Part shown: one piece after another, positions 34,535 through 42,055 of the stretch | Position numbering within the stretch: the stretch's first letter is position 1 | Layout: every line of letters starts with the position of its first letter | Source: Clostridiales bacterium | GTDB lineage: Bacteria; Bacillota; Clostridia; Christensenellales; Aristaeellaceae | DNA: 64,000 nucleotides | NCBI GenBank assembly: GCA_015056255.1 | Contig: SVGP01000015.1 | Location: forward strand, 1-64,000 | Reading direction: 5' to 3' | Notes under the pieces: generated by a model | What the model was told of the DNA's origin: nothing | Seen by the model: the letters and a program-made list of their open reading frames with translations, nothing else | Database searches by the model: none | Position numbers and translations under genes: made by a program

Positions 34535-35239
34535 CTAATCTATTTGATACTTTCTTCCGTCTATAACGAGCGTCGTCTCGTCTTTCCAATGAATCTCCAT
34601 ATCTTCAAATTCGCCCCATTCACCGGTGTATATCGTTTTTTCCGGTCTTTCGATGCGGAAGGGGCCTAAATCGATTACCGGTTTTCCGATCACCTTCACC
34701 TGCGTGCTTCCGCCCAAAGCGCCCTGATCGTTATCGATCAGATGCGCAACATACCTTTGATCGGGCGACGGAATTTCATTTACAATCGTGATTTTTCCGA
34801 AATCCTTAAAGATCATCCGAAACGGCGCAATTGCAATGACCGGAAGCAACATAAGGACGCAAAGCAGAAGTGCGATCACCCGAATCACGCGTGATCGCAC
34901 AAAGCGAATCAACAGAAAAAGTGCCATCAAAACGCACGCGATATTTAAAATCAAAAACAGGAGAAACTCGTTTCTGAATAAAAACATCGTAGCGCACGCA
35001 ATGAAAGACAAGACGCAAAGGGTAATCGTCAGCCCAAATCCTACGCCAAGCCGCGGCGATTTGTTTTTAACAAACAGTATGCACGCAGAAAGCATTGCGC
35101 CTATACATACAACGAAAATAGCATAAAGGCATGCGCTGCTGAAGAAAAAACCGAGGCTGTCCATAATCAGCAGCGTCATCGGCAAAACAATGCTGCCCGT
35201 CAGACATCCGGCGCATACAATTTTACTGTTTTTTGCCAT
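34535..35239 (-). CDS. Membrane protein with DUF5412-like C-terminus
   Basis: A 234-residue membrane protein of unknown role. The start at 35239 (MAKNSK) follows AAAAGGAG. Five hydrophobic segments lie within the first 150 residues, including LFLILNIACVLMALFLLI and VIALLLCVLMLLPVIAIA. The last 80 residues (SPDQRYVAHLIDNDQGALGG...) resemble the extracytoplasmic domain of DUF5412 proteins, which look like beta-rich secreted modules. No partner gene is evident. The next gene upstream is a frameshifted small membrane protein. Confidence 0.68.
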   Translation of the reverse strand: MAKNSKIVCAGCLTGSIVLPMTLLIMDSLGFFFSSACLYAIFVVCIGAMLSACILFVKNKSPRLGVGFGLTITLCVLSFIACATMFLFRNEFLLFLILNIACVLMALFLLIRFVRSRVIRVIALLLCVLMLLPVIAIAPFRMIFKDFGKITIVNEIPSPDQRYVAHLIDNDQGALGGSTQVKVIGKPVIDLGPFRIERPEKTIYTGEWGEFEDMEIHWKDETTLVIDGRKYQID

Positions 35240-35288
35240 ATAAAATGCTCCTTTTCCCGAATCGCAGATAAGTGCTGCGGGCAACAAA

Positions 35289-35506
35289 CTACATCTTTCC
35301 GCTCCAGCCCCATTTTATAAGCCAACCGGCGAATAACAGAACCGCACAAAAGGCCGCGCCCATATCGGGTTCGAAATACCGGGGATTGCGCATGCAGACG
35401 ACTCGACATAGACAACAAAAATGAATGCTGAAATACAAATTACGCCGCCTATCACCGTACAGATTTTTGCACGGGCGGGTATTTTTTCTTTTGGCAGTTT
35501 CTTCAT
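35289..35506 (-). pseudogene. Small two-helix membrane protein, apparently frameshifted
   Basis: A good ribosome binding site (AAGGAG) precedes an ATG at 35506. The frame reads MKKLPKEKIPARAKICTV and a membrane helix up to about VYVESSA, then runs into unlikely sequence. The frame that takes over near 35400 encodes YFEPDMGAAFCAVLLFAGWL and ends KWGWSGKM at 35289, a second membrane helix and a natural C-terminus. Joined, they make a protein of about 70 residues of the kind common in Clostridia. A one-base sequencing or assembly error would look the same. Confidence 0.5.
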
Positions 35507-35549
35507 GCATTTTTCTCCTTGATTCATAGAAGCTGCCAGGTAAAACGGT

Positions 35550-35606
35550 GGCCTCAAACCCTCTGCGGAAGAGTTGTCGCTGAAGGCGACTGAGAGGGTA
35601 CTTCGC
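35550..35606 (+). repeat. GGCTCTCC-type intergenic repeat, copy 3
   Basis: CCTCAAACCCTCTGC, then GTCGC/GCGAC hairpin, then TGAGAGGGTACTTCG. It lies between the frameshifted gene and the oxidoreductase. Confidence 0.5.
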
Positions 35607-35617
35607 AACATTTTTCT

Positions 35618-36568
35618 TTACGCCAGCTGCTCAATGAGCCTGAGCACATGTTTAAGCTCTTCCGGCTTAATCTTGTCGCACGGAACGCCTTTTTTGATGC
35701 AATCCAAAAAGTACAGAATTTCATCGTCGTAGGCGTTGGTTGCAGGCACATAGCCGTCGCCTTCGATGGAGGCTTCGCTGCAGGGGGTGGAAACCTTTCC
35801 GTTCTGCTCGTAAACGGTCAGCTTTCCATCCTTGTATTCGAGAACCGCCCGTTCAAACTGGAAGCGGAAGGAACACTGGAACACGTAGTCGCAGTCGTAC
35901 CATGCGGCCTCAGCGGCGATAAAGAAATCGGGATACTGATAAATGGCCTCGAAATAATCCTGCTCTTTGTTCTTCGCGCGGAAACGCTGCATGTTTTCGG
36001 GGTTTCCGAACGCGTAGAGGATGAAATCCAAATCGTGAATGTGAAGATCAAAGGGAACCAGTCCGCTTCTTTCGGGGTCGCGCATCCAGTCGTCCCAGGA
36101 GAAAATGGGCGTTCTTCCAAGGCGCGTCATTCGGCCGGACATGAGGCGGCCGTATTTTCCGCTCTCATAGGCTTCCTTCAGATACAGATATTCCTTCCAG
36201 AATCTGACAACCTGCGCGATCATCACGTTTTTACTATTTTTCTTCGCCGCGTCATACATCCTGTCGATGTCCTCGATTTTCAGGGACGCAGGCTTTTCAC
36301 AGATAACGTGCTTGCCCGCTTCAAGCGCCTTCACGGCGTAATCCGCATGCAGATATGTGGGAAGACAGATGTCCAGAATGTCAAATTCCTCGTTTGCCGC
36401 CATTTCCTCGTAGGAATAATACGCCTTACAATTCATATCCTCGGCAGCCTTGTCCGCGTTTTCCTTTCGAATGTCGCAGACCGCAACCACTTCGATATCC
36501 TCAATCTTTTTCCAGCACGCGCGATGCGCATTGCTGATGCCGCCCATACCAAGCATTGCAACTTTCAT
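35618..36568 (-). CDS. Gfo/Idh/MocA-family oxidoreductase
   Basis: A 316-residue NAD(P)-dependent oxidoreductase. The Rossmann motif is MLGMGGISNAH (5-15), the family CEKPA segment lies near residue 94, and a DLHIHDLDFI stretch (near 172-181) provides the usual catalytic His/Asp region. It is the third member of this superfamily in the window; the three are only distantly alike. The ATG at 36568 follows AAAGGAGAAG, and a good promoter lies at 36605-36633. The substrate is unknown. Confidence 0.88.
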   Translation of the reverse strand: MKVAMLGMGGISNAHRACWKKIEDIEVVAVCDIRKENADKAAEDMNCKAYYSYEEMAANEEFDILDICLPTYLHADYAVKALEAGKHVICEKPASLKIEDIDRMYDAAKKNSKNVMIAQVVRFWKEYLYLKEAYESGKYGRLMSGRMTRLGRTPIFSWDDWMRDPERSGLVPFDLHIHDLDFILYAFGNPENMQRFRAKNKEQDYFEAIYQYPDFFIAAEAAWYDCDYVFQCSFRFQFERAVLEYKDGKLTVYEQNGKVSTPCSEASIEGDGYVPATNAYDDEILYFLDCIKKGVPCDKIKPEELKHVLRLIEQLA

Positions 36569-36604
36569 AATATCGCTTCTCCTTTGAAAAAATACTTTTT
36601 CACC

Positions 36605-36633
36605 ATTATAGCGGAGGCCGTGAGAAATGGCAA
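36605..36633 (-). promoter_or_regulatory. Promoter of the oxidoreductase gene
   Basis: Minus strand: TTGCCA (36628-36633), a 17-bp spacer and TATAAT (36605-36610). Confidence 0.72.
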
Positions 36634-36688
36634 GCGGTTTTGAAGGATTTCTTCATGTAAAATATTATCGTTTTTCGATAAATCATTA

Positions 36689-36716
36689 TTGACAATCGAG
36701 ATTTTCTGTATATACT
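36689..36716 (+). promoter_or_regulatory. Promoter of the DUF2975 operon
   Basis: Perfect TTGACA (36689-36694), a 16-bp spacer and TATACT (36711-36716). It is followed by a leader containing a repeat unit. Confidence 0.7.
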
Positions 36717-36737
36717 TAAATCGTAAACAAACGTTTG

Positions 36738-36800
36738 GTTCTCTCTCTCTCTCAGTCAAAATCTCCGATTTTGACAGCTCCCTCATCAGAGGGAGCCAAA
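36738..36800 (-). repeat. GGCTCTCC-type intergenic repeat, copy 4, with CT run
   Basis: On the minus strand GGCTCCCTCTGATGAGGGAGC is followed by a GTCAAAATC/GATTTTGAC hairpin and TGAGAGAGAGAG (read as separate segments). It lies in the 5' leader of the DUF2975 operon, so it is transcribed. Confidence 0.6.
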
Positions 36801-36829
36801 GAGTACGAAGAAAAAAAGGAGGCTGTCAT

Positions 36830-37309
36830 ATGGAACAAAAAACCTTATCAAAATGGATTACATTCGCGCTTCTGGGCGGGGCGATCATCGGATTTATCAT
36901 TTTCTTTGTCATCATTCCTGTGTACGGAAAAAACCTTCTTGAAAGTTATCCCGAATTTTCAAACCGTTTCTGGCCATGGCTGATTTTTCTGTGGGTGTTT
37001 GCGATCCCCTGCTACGCGGCGATCATTGCGGGGCTGAAAATCTCAAGACGCATCGGACTTGACCAGTCGTTCTGCATGGAAAACGCTGCGTCGCTTAAGA
37101 CGATTGCCTGCCTCGCGGCGGGCGATACCGCGTTTTTTGCGCTTGGAAATGGTGCTCTGCTGCTCATGAACATGAGCCATCCGGGGGTCATGCTTGCGTC
37201 CTTGTTTGTTGCCTTCATCGGCTTTGCCGTGACGATTGCCTCCGCCGCGCTTTCGCATCTGGTGAAAAAAGCCGCGATTCTGAAGGAAGAAAACGATTTT
37301 ACAATTTAG
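36830..37309 (+). CDS. DUF2975 membrane protein
   Basis: A 159-residue membrane protein with four hydrophobic segments (about 10-30, 50-70, 92-115 and 122-145), the typical DUF2975 layout, and the FLWVFAIPCYAAIIAGLKISRRI loop region shortened here to its recognisable core AIPCYAA. The start at 36830 follows AAAGGAGGC. It is followed 9 nt later by a YozG-like helix-turn-helix regulator, the usual partner of DUF2975 proteins. The function of the pair is unknown; the membrane protein is often thought to sense or tune its regulator. Confidence 0.82.
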   Translation: MEQKTLSKWITFALLGGAIIGFIIFFVIIPVYGKNLLESYPEFSNRFWPWLIFLWVFAIPCYAAIIAGLKISRRIGLDQSFCMENAASLKTIACLAAGDTAFFALGNGALLLMNMSHPGVMLASLFVAFIGFAVTIASAALSHLVKKAAILKEENDFTI

Positions 37310-37318
37310 GAGGCAGGC

Positions 37319-37540
37319 ATGAAAGGCGAAATTATTTTTAATATCGACGTTATGCTCGCCAAGCGAAAAATGAGCCTGACCGAGCTTTCCGAGAAGGTGG
37401 GCATCACGATTGCCAATATGTCCATTCTCAAAACCGGCAAAGCCAAAGCGATTAAAATTTCAACGCTTTTGAAACTCTGCGAAATTCTGGACTGCGAAGT
37501 CGGCGATCTTCTGGAATACCGCAGGGGCGATGAAGAATGA
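37319..37540 (+). CDS. YozG-type Xre/Cro helix-turn-helix regulator
   Basis: A 73-residue single-domain transcription regulator. The helix-turn-helix covers about 17-45 (MSLTELSEKVGITIANMSIL), followed by the LLKLCEILDCEVGDLLEYR end typical of the YozG/Cro-CI small family. It lies directly behind DUF2975, after AGGAGGCAGGC, and overlaps the next gene by 4 bp, so the three are co-translated. Confidence 0.9.
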   Translation: MKGEIIFNIDVMLAKRKMSLTELSEKVGITIANMSILKTGKAKAIKISTLLKLCEILDCEVGDLLEYRRGDEE

Positions 37541-38199
37541 AGTCAAAGTGCAGAGGCTGTCTGACTTTAATGGCTTTTTTTCTTTCTCTGCCGGTGCTTC
37601 TTTATCTCGTATTATATCTGTGTAATGATACTTCGAATTTCGATCAGGATTCCTTCGACCCTGAAACCAGCGGTATCGTGAAAGTGATGACGGTAAGCGA
37701 CGGCGGAATGTGGCACGAACCGGGAACCTTCTTTTACACACTTGCAGACCACAAGCGCATACAGTCCAGCGACGCTTTTGAACCGGATAAAATGAGCGTG
37801 TATGACGCCTCTTCAAGCACCCGCTCCTACATTGAAAACGGAAAAGTCGCAAACCGTGTAAGCCGCATTCGGGTTTTGGATGAAAACAACAAAAAGGTTC
37901 CCGTTACACAGGAATTCGGCGATATCGTTCACCTCGCATCTCAGATCAATCACGACATTATGGTTTTAAAAATTCTGAAAACCGAGGCGCATACATTTGT
38001 CTATACAGAATTGAACGTGAACCTGTGGACGCCCTGTACGCTTTATTCCTATAACCCCGAAACCCGTTCGCTTGCAGAGATTTATGAATGGGACGACCAA
38101 AAAGTCACGGCAATCAAGGTTCTCAATCCAGAGCTGCTATCAAAACTCAGCCCTTCCTTAAAGCTTCCCGCTTCAAAAGAAACATCGGCTACCCAATGA
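37537..38199 (+). CDS. Unknown exported or membrane-anchored protein
   Basis: A 220-residue protein I do not recognise. It has an N-terminal hydrophobic anchor (about 10-29) after a short Cys-containing basic segment, then a beta-rich extracytoplasmic part (WHEPGTFFYTLADHK, HTFVYTELNVNLW). The ATG overlaps the stop of the regulator gene by 4 bp. It is the last gene before the terminator at 38214-38258. Given the operon it may be part of a membrane sensing unit with DUF2975. Confidence 0.7.
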   Translation: MKSKCRGCLTLMAFFLSLPVLLYLVLYLCNDTSNFDQDSFDPETSGIVKVMTVSDGGMWHEPGTFFYTLADHKRIQSSDAFEPDKMSVYDASSSTRSYIENGKVANRVSRIRVLDENNKKVPVTQEFGDIVHLASQINHDIMVLKILKTEAHTFVYTELNVNLWTPCTLYSYNPETRSLAEIYEWDDQKVTAIKVLNPELLSKLSPSLKLPASKETSATQ

Positions 38200-38213
38200 T
38201 CCGTATACGACAA

Positions 38214-38258
38214 AACAGATCTTTCTTCCACCTTTACAGTGGATGAGAGATCTGTTTT
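38214..38258. terminator. Bidirectional terminator
   Basis: AACAGATCTTTC and GAGAGATCTGTT arms with an inner stem; TTTTC follows on the plus strand and TTTTG on the minus strand. It separates the DUF2975 operon from the convergent GH127 operon. Confidence 0.82.
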
Positions 38259-38287
38259 CTAATGGGCTGTTGTGTATCTGCAATTTC

Positions 38288-40180
38288 TTAATGCTCCCGG
38301 ATCCACACCCGCATATCGCCTTTTTCGCGATTACCCCAGGCAAAATAGGGAATGAGGCGAATGAGCGCGGGTGCGCAGGAAAGGCGCGGGGAATAGAGCT
38401 GATCCGGTATCTTTTGCGCCTTGCCTTCGGCGGTCAGATCGATCATGCCATCAAAGGCAGAATTTTCACTGATTCTGATTTCGGCGTTTTCCGGGAGAAT
38501 GAGCGCGGAAAGGTCGCCTTCGTGATCCGCCGACTCCACGCAGTAAACGATCGGGCCGCGTTTGACGGCAACTTTTCCTGCTGCGTCTCGCACGCGGGGA
38601 TTCGCGTGCATGCGCTGAATCGGCATATCGAAAGTGATTTCCGCTGAATCGCCGCTTTGCCACTGCCTTTGGATGTGCGCATAGCTGTTTTCTATCGGGA
38701 ATTCTTCCTTTTGACCGTTGATCCTCACAGTGAAGTTTTCTGCAAAACACGGAACATGAACAGCAAGCGTAAAGGATGCCTTATCCGAAAAATCGTATTT
38801 TGCGTATCCTTCCCACGGATATTTGCTTTCAACCGAGATTTTTCCGAATTTTGTGTCCGCCTCGCAACCAATCGGAAGATGGCTGAAGAGCGTGGATTCA
38901 TCCTCCGTGAAGAGGTATTTTCCAAGCGACGCAATCAAGCGCGCCAGGTTCGGCGGACAGCATGCGCAGGCATGCCATGCGGGGCGTTGAGGCAAAGCGT
39001 GCTCATAACCAGCCGCTTTTCCTGAAACGCGCATGTCAACCGTAAGAGGATTGACGTAGAAAAACCGTTTGCCGTCCAGCTGCATGCCGGAAAGCGCGGC
39101 GTTAAAGAGCTCAAGCGCCATTAAATCGGCATATTTTCCGTCCGGCTTTATGGAAAGCATATTGTGAGCGAAAAAAACCATGGCGACAGATGCGCAGGTT
39201 TCGCCGTAGCAGCGGTCGGAGGGCAGATCATAGTCGGCGGTGAACGATTCATGGATGGGTGTGGAACCGATGGCCCCGGTTATGTACATCTGTTTTTGGG
39301 TGATGTTTTCAAACATTTTTACGCAGGCTGCAATCATTTCATTGTCGCCAGTTTCACCCGCTGCATCCGCCATCGCCGTCAGCATGTACATCTGCCTTAC
39401 CGCATGTCCGCGCGCAACGGTCTGCTTTCGAACGGGGACGTCGGACTGGTTGTAGGCGGCGTCGTTCGGGTCGATGTCGTAGCCGCCATAGTGCGTGCCG
39501 GGGTGCGTGGGCGTATGGCGTTTGAACCACTCGGAATCCTGCCCGCGAAGATCCAAAAAACGCACAGCCATGCGCTTGTATTTTTCGTCTTTGGTCGCGT
39601 GATAAAGCCGCATAAGGGCAATTTCGATTTCCTGGTGGCCGGGCATGCCATCCTCGTGCATGAATTTTTCGCAGATGTGATTGGCAAAACGGATGGCAAT
39701 TTTGAAAAGCTCATCCTTTCCTGCGGCTTCATGAAGGGCCACTGCAGCTTCGATCAGGTGGCCTGCACAGTAAAGCTCGTGGCATTCGAGCAGGTTTTTC
39801 CATCGGTTTTCCTTTTCTTTCACTGTGAAATAGGTATTTATGTACCCATCCGCCTGCTGACAGCGTCCGATCAGATCAACAACCTCGTCTACGCGTTTTT
39901 CAAGAAGCGGATCGCACTTCAGCTGAAGCGAATACGCAGCCGCCTCCAGCCATTTGTATACGTCGCTGTCCTGAAACACCATTCCGTAAAACTCGCCCGT
40001 CACCTCGCCTGAGGCCATCTTAAAATTTGTGATGGCGTTGGATTTCTCCGCGCCTTCCACCTCATCCCGAAGGATTTTTTCCATGTAGGGAATGGTTACG
40101 TCGGTCATCAGACGCTGGCGGGGTGACCAGAAAGCGTCTGTGATTCTGACCCTGTTTACGGGGATTTCGCGCCTTCCCAT
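38288..40180 (-). CDS. GH127 beta-L-arabinofuranosidase family protein
   Basis: A 630-residue glycoside hydrolase of family GH127 (former DUF1680), which releases terminal beta-L-arabinofuranose using a cysteine nucleophile held by zinc. The motif GETCASV gives the conserved Glu and Cys, and CCPPN provides the paired cysteines seen in HypBA1. The (alpha/alpha)6 barrel and C-terminal beta-sandwiches are of full length. There is no signal peptide, so it is cytoplasmic and acts on imported glycosides. It is the last gene of the SBP-permease-permease-GH127 operon, 9 nt after the MalG-type gene. The family is broad, so another beta-furanoside is possible. Confidence 0.92.
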   Translation of the reverse strand: MGRREIPVNRVRITDAFWSPRQRLMTDVTIPYMEKILRDEVEGAEKSNAITNFKMASGEVTGEFYGMVFQDSDVYKWLEAAAYSLQLKCDPLLEKRVDEVVDLIGRCQQADGYINTYFTVKEKENRWKNLLECHELYCAGHLIEAAVALHEAAGKDELFKIAIRFANHICEKFMHEDGMPGHQEIEIALMRLYHATKDEKYKRMAVRFLDLRGQDSEWFKRHTPTHPGTHYGGYDIDPNDAAYNQSDVPVRKQTVARGHAVRQMYMLTAMADAAGETGDNEMIAACVKMFENITQKQMYITGAIGSTPIHESFTADYDLPSDRCYGETCASVAMVFFAHNMLSIKPDGKYADLMALELFNAALSGMQLDGKRFFYVNPLTVDMRVSGKAAGYEHALPQRPAWHACACCPPNLARLIASLGKYLFTEDESTLFSHLPIGCEADTKFGKISVESKYPWEGYAKYDFSDKASFTLAVHVPCFAENFTVRINGQKEEFPIENSYAHIQRQWQSGDSAEITFDMPIQRMHANPRVRDAAGKVAVKRGPIVYCVESADHEGDLSALILPENAEIRISENSAFDGMIDLTAEGKAQKIPDQLYSPRLSCAPALIRLIPYFAWGNREKGDMRVWIREH

Positions 40181-40189
40181 ACTGCCTCC

Positions 40190-41062
40190 TTAATTTTTCA
40201 TGCCGGTCATGACAATGCCTTCAACAAAATATTTCTGCCCGATCAGGTAGAAAACAATGCCGGGGATGAACGAAAGACAGGTTGCGCACATGATGGACGA
40301 CCAGTCATCGTTGAACGAGCCTTTGAAGATGTTAAGACCCAAGGCCAGTGTATACTGATCGCGGCGGGTGATGTAGGTGACCTGCTGAAGAAGATCGTTC
40401 CACAGCTCGATGAATTTTAAAAGCCCCACAACGATCATCGCCGACTTGATGGCGGGTACGATGATATAGACAAGGATTCTGAAATAACCGCAGCCGTCGA
40501 TTGTCGCCGCCTCGTCAAGCTCTCTGGGCACGGTTTTGACAAACTGGCGGATGAGGAAAATGTTGAACGCGCCGCCGCCGCAGAAATGCGGCAGAATCAG
40601 CGGCCAATAGGTGTTGACCAGACCAACCTTTGCCCACACGACGAAAAGCGGAATCAGAGTGACCATCGAGGGCAGAAGCATCGAGCCTACGCACAACGTA
40701 AACAAAAACTTTTTGCCCCTGAAGCGCAGACGCGCAAACGCGTAGCCGCCCATGGTCGCGGTGATCACCGCACCGATGACCGCAGGCACCAGAATGGTCA
40801 TGGTGTTTCCCAAAAAACGCCAGTATTCAAACACCTTGAGCGTCTCTTTATAGTTGGAAAAGCGCCAGTTGGGCGGCGTAAATGCCGGAGGATAGGCGTA
40901 CAACTCGCCGTTGGACATGAGAGAGGAGCGAAAGATCCAGTAAATGGGAAACATGACAACAATGCCCATCAGGATCAGGGCAGCAATTGCGAGGATGTTT
41001 GCGGCCTTTTCCCGCCTGCGCTTCGAGGCAAGACGAGCGGATTTTCTGCATGTAAAAATCAT
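40190..41062 (-). CDS. Carbohydrate ABC transporter permease, MalG type
   Basis: A 290-residue permease with six predicted helices and the EAA loop DEAATIDGCGYFRILVYIIVP... represented by DEAATIDGCGYFRIL. It overlaps the MalF-type gene by 4 bp. It imports oligosaccharides into the GH127 pathway together with its neighbours. No ATPase is encoded here. Confidence 0.9.
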   Translation of the reverse strand: MIFTCRKSARLASKRRREKAANILAIAALILMGIVVMFPIYWIFRSSLMSNGELYAYPPAFTPPNWRFSNYKETLKVFEYWRFLGNTMTILVPAVIGAVITATMGGYAFARLRFRGKKFLFTLCVGSMLLPSMVTLIPLFVVWAKVGLVNTYWPLILPHFCGGGAFNIFLIRQFVKTVPRELDEAATIDGCGYFRILVYIIVPAIKSAMIVVGLLKFIELWNDLLQQVTYITRRDQYTLALGLNIFKGSFNDDWSSIMCATCLSFIPGIVFYLIGQKYFVEGIVMTGMKN

Positions 41063-41976
41063 TCCTTATCATCCCCCTCGTAGAAAATCCAGCCCTTGCT
41101 GGTGGCAAACAGGATGGCGGTGAACACCGCAATCAATATAAATAAAATAACCGCAATCGCGCTTCCGTAGCCGTATTTATGGCTCTTGAACGCCTGCTGA
41201 TACAGCATAAAGCACATATAGTAGCTGCCGGTGCCCGGGCCGCCCTTGGTGAGGGACAAGGCGGGCGTGATGACCTGCAGATTGGATACAAGGCTCATAA
41301 GAAGATTGTAGAAAATAATGGGCGTCATGCAGGGAATGGTGATTTTCCAGAATCTCTGCCACGCGTTTGCGCCGTCGATTTCCGCCGCCTCGTGATAGGT
41401 GCGGGGTACGTTCTGAAGACCGGCTAAGAAAATGACAATCAGGTTTCCGCTCAGCCACACGGCGATGAACGCAAGCGAGGGCGTGACGAGCGTGCTCGAA
41501 TCCAGAAACTTGATCGGAGCAAAGCCCAGAAGGCGCACGATATAGTTGATAAAACCGTGGTTGAAGTCATACAGCCACTTCCAGCCCAGATAAACCGCCA
41601 TTGCAGGCAGCACATAGGGCAGATAATAGATGGCTCTGAAAAAACTTCGGGCGGGAATTTTTCGGTTCAGAAGCAGCGCGATCATCATCGAATAGACGAT
41701 CGACAATGTGACAGACATGAGGGAGTATTTGAGCGTCACAAGAAGGGAATCATAGAATTTTGTGTCGCTTGTAAACAGTTTTATGTAGTTAAAAAGCCCT
41801 TCATACTGCATCTCGCCCAACCCGTCCCAGCTGAAAAGGCTCAGGGCGAAGGATGCAATCATCGGAAGATAGGTAATGCATACAAGGCCGATCACGGAGG
41901 GCAAAAGGCAAAGCCATGCCGTGCGTGTTTCGGCCTTATTGTATTTTACAAGTTTTTTTATCGGCTTAACGGTCAT
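41059..41976 (-). CDS. Carbohydrate ABC transporter permease, MalF type
   Basis: A 305-residue permease with six predicted helices; the EAA loop starts at HEAAEIDGANAWQRFWKITI. A basic N-terminus precedes the first helix. The ATG follows GGAGGAAGCGG. An 80-nt gap with a GGGGAACGC palindrome separates it from the solute-binding gene. Confidence 0.9.
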   Translation of the reverse strand: MTVKPIKKLVKYNKAETRTAWLCLLPSVIGLVCITYLPMIASFALSLFSWDGLGEMQYEGLFNYIKLFTSDTKFYDSLLVTLKYSLMSVTLSIVYSMMIALLLNRKIPARSFFRAIYYLPYVLPAMAVYLGWKWLYDFNHGFINYIVRLLGFAPIKFLDSSTLVTPSLAFIAVWLSGNLIVIFLAGLQNVPRTYHEAAEIDGANAWQRFWKITIPCMTPIIFYNLLMSLVSNLQVITPALSLTKGGPGTGSYYMCFMLYQQAFKSHKYGYGSAIAVILFILIAVFTAILFATSKGWIFYEGDDKE

Positions 41977-42011
41977 ACCCGCTTCCTCCGTTCACAGCCG
42001 GCAGCAAGGAA

Positions 42012-42033
42012 GGGGAACGCAAATGCGTTCCCC
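42012..42033. repeat. Palindrome between SBP and permease genes
   Basis: GGGGAACGC, AAAT and GCGTTCCCC form a perfect 9-bp stem. In the transcript it lies after the solute-binding gene and before the permeases, where such hairpins raise the mRNA stability of the binding protein. It is also similar to the AGGGAACGG dispersed unit. Confidence 0.7.
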
Positions 42034-42055
42034 CTGCGTTTGTCCGGATATTGAT

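Noticed and set aside
36741..36754. CT dinucleotide run as a phase-variable tract
   Set aside because: It is outside any reading frame and belongs to the copy-4 intergenic repeat; an effect on promoter spacing is unlikely because it lies downstream of the -10.
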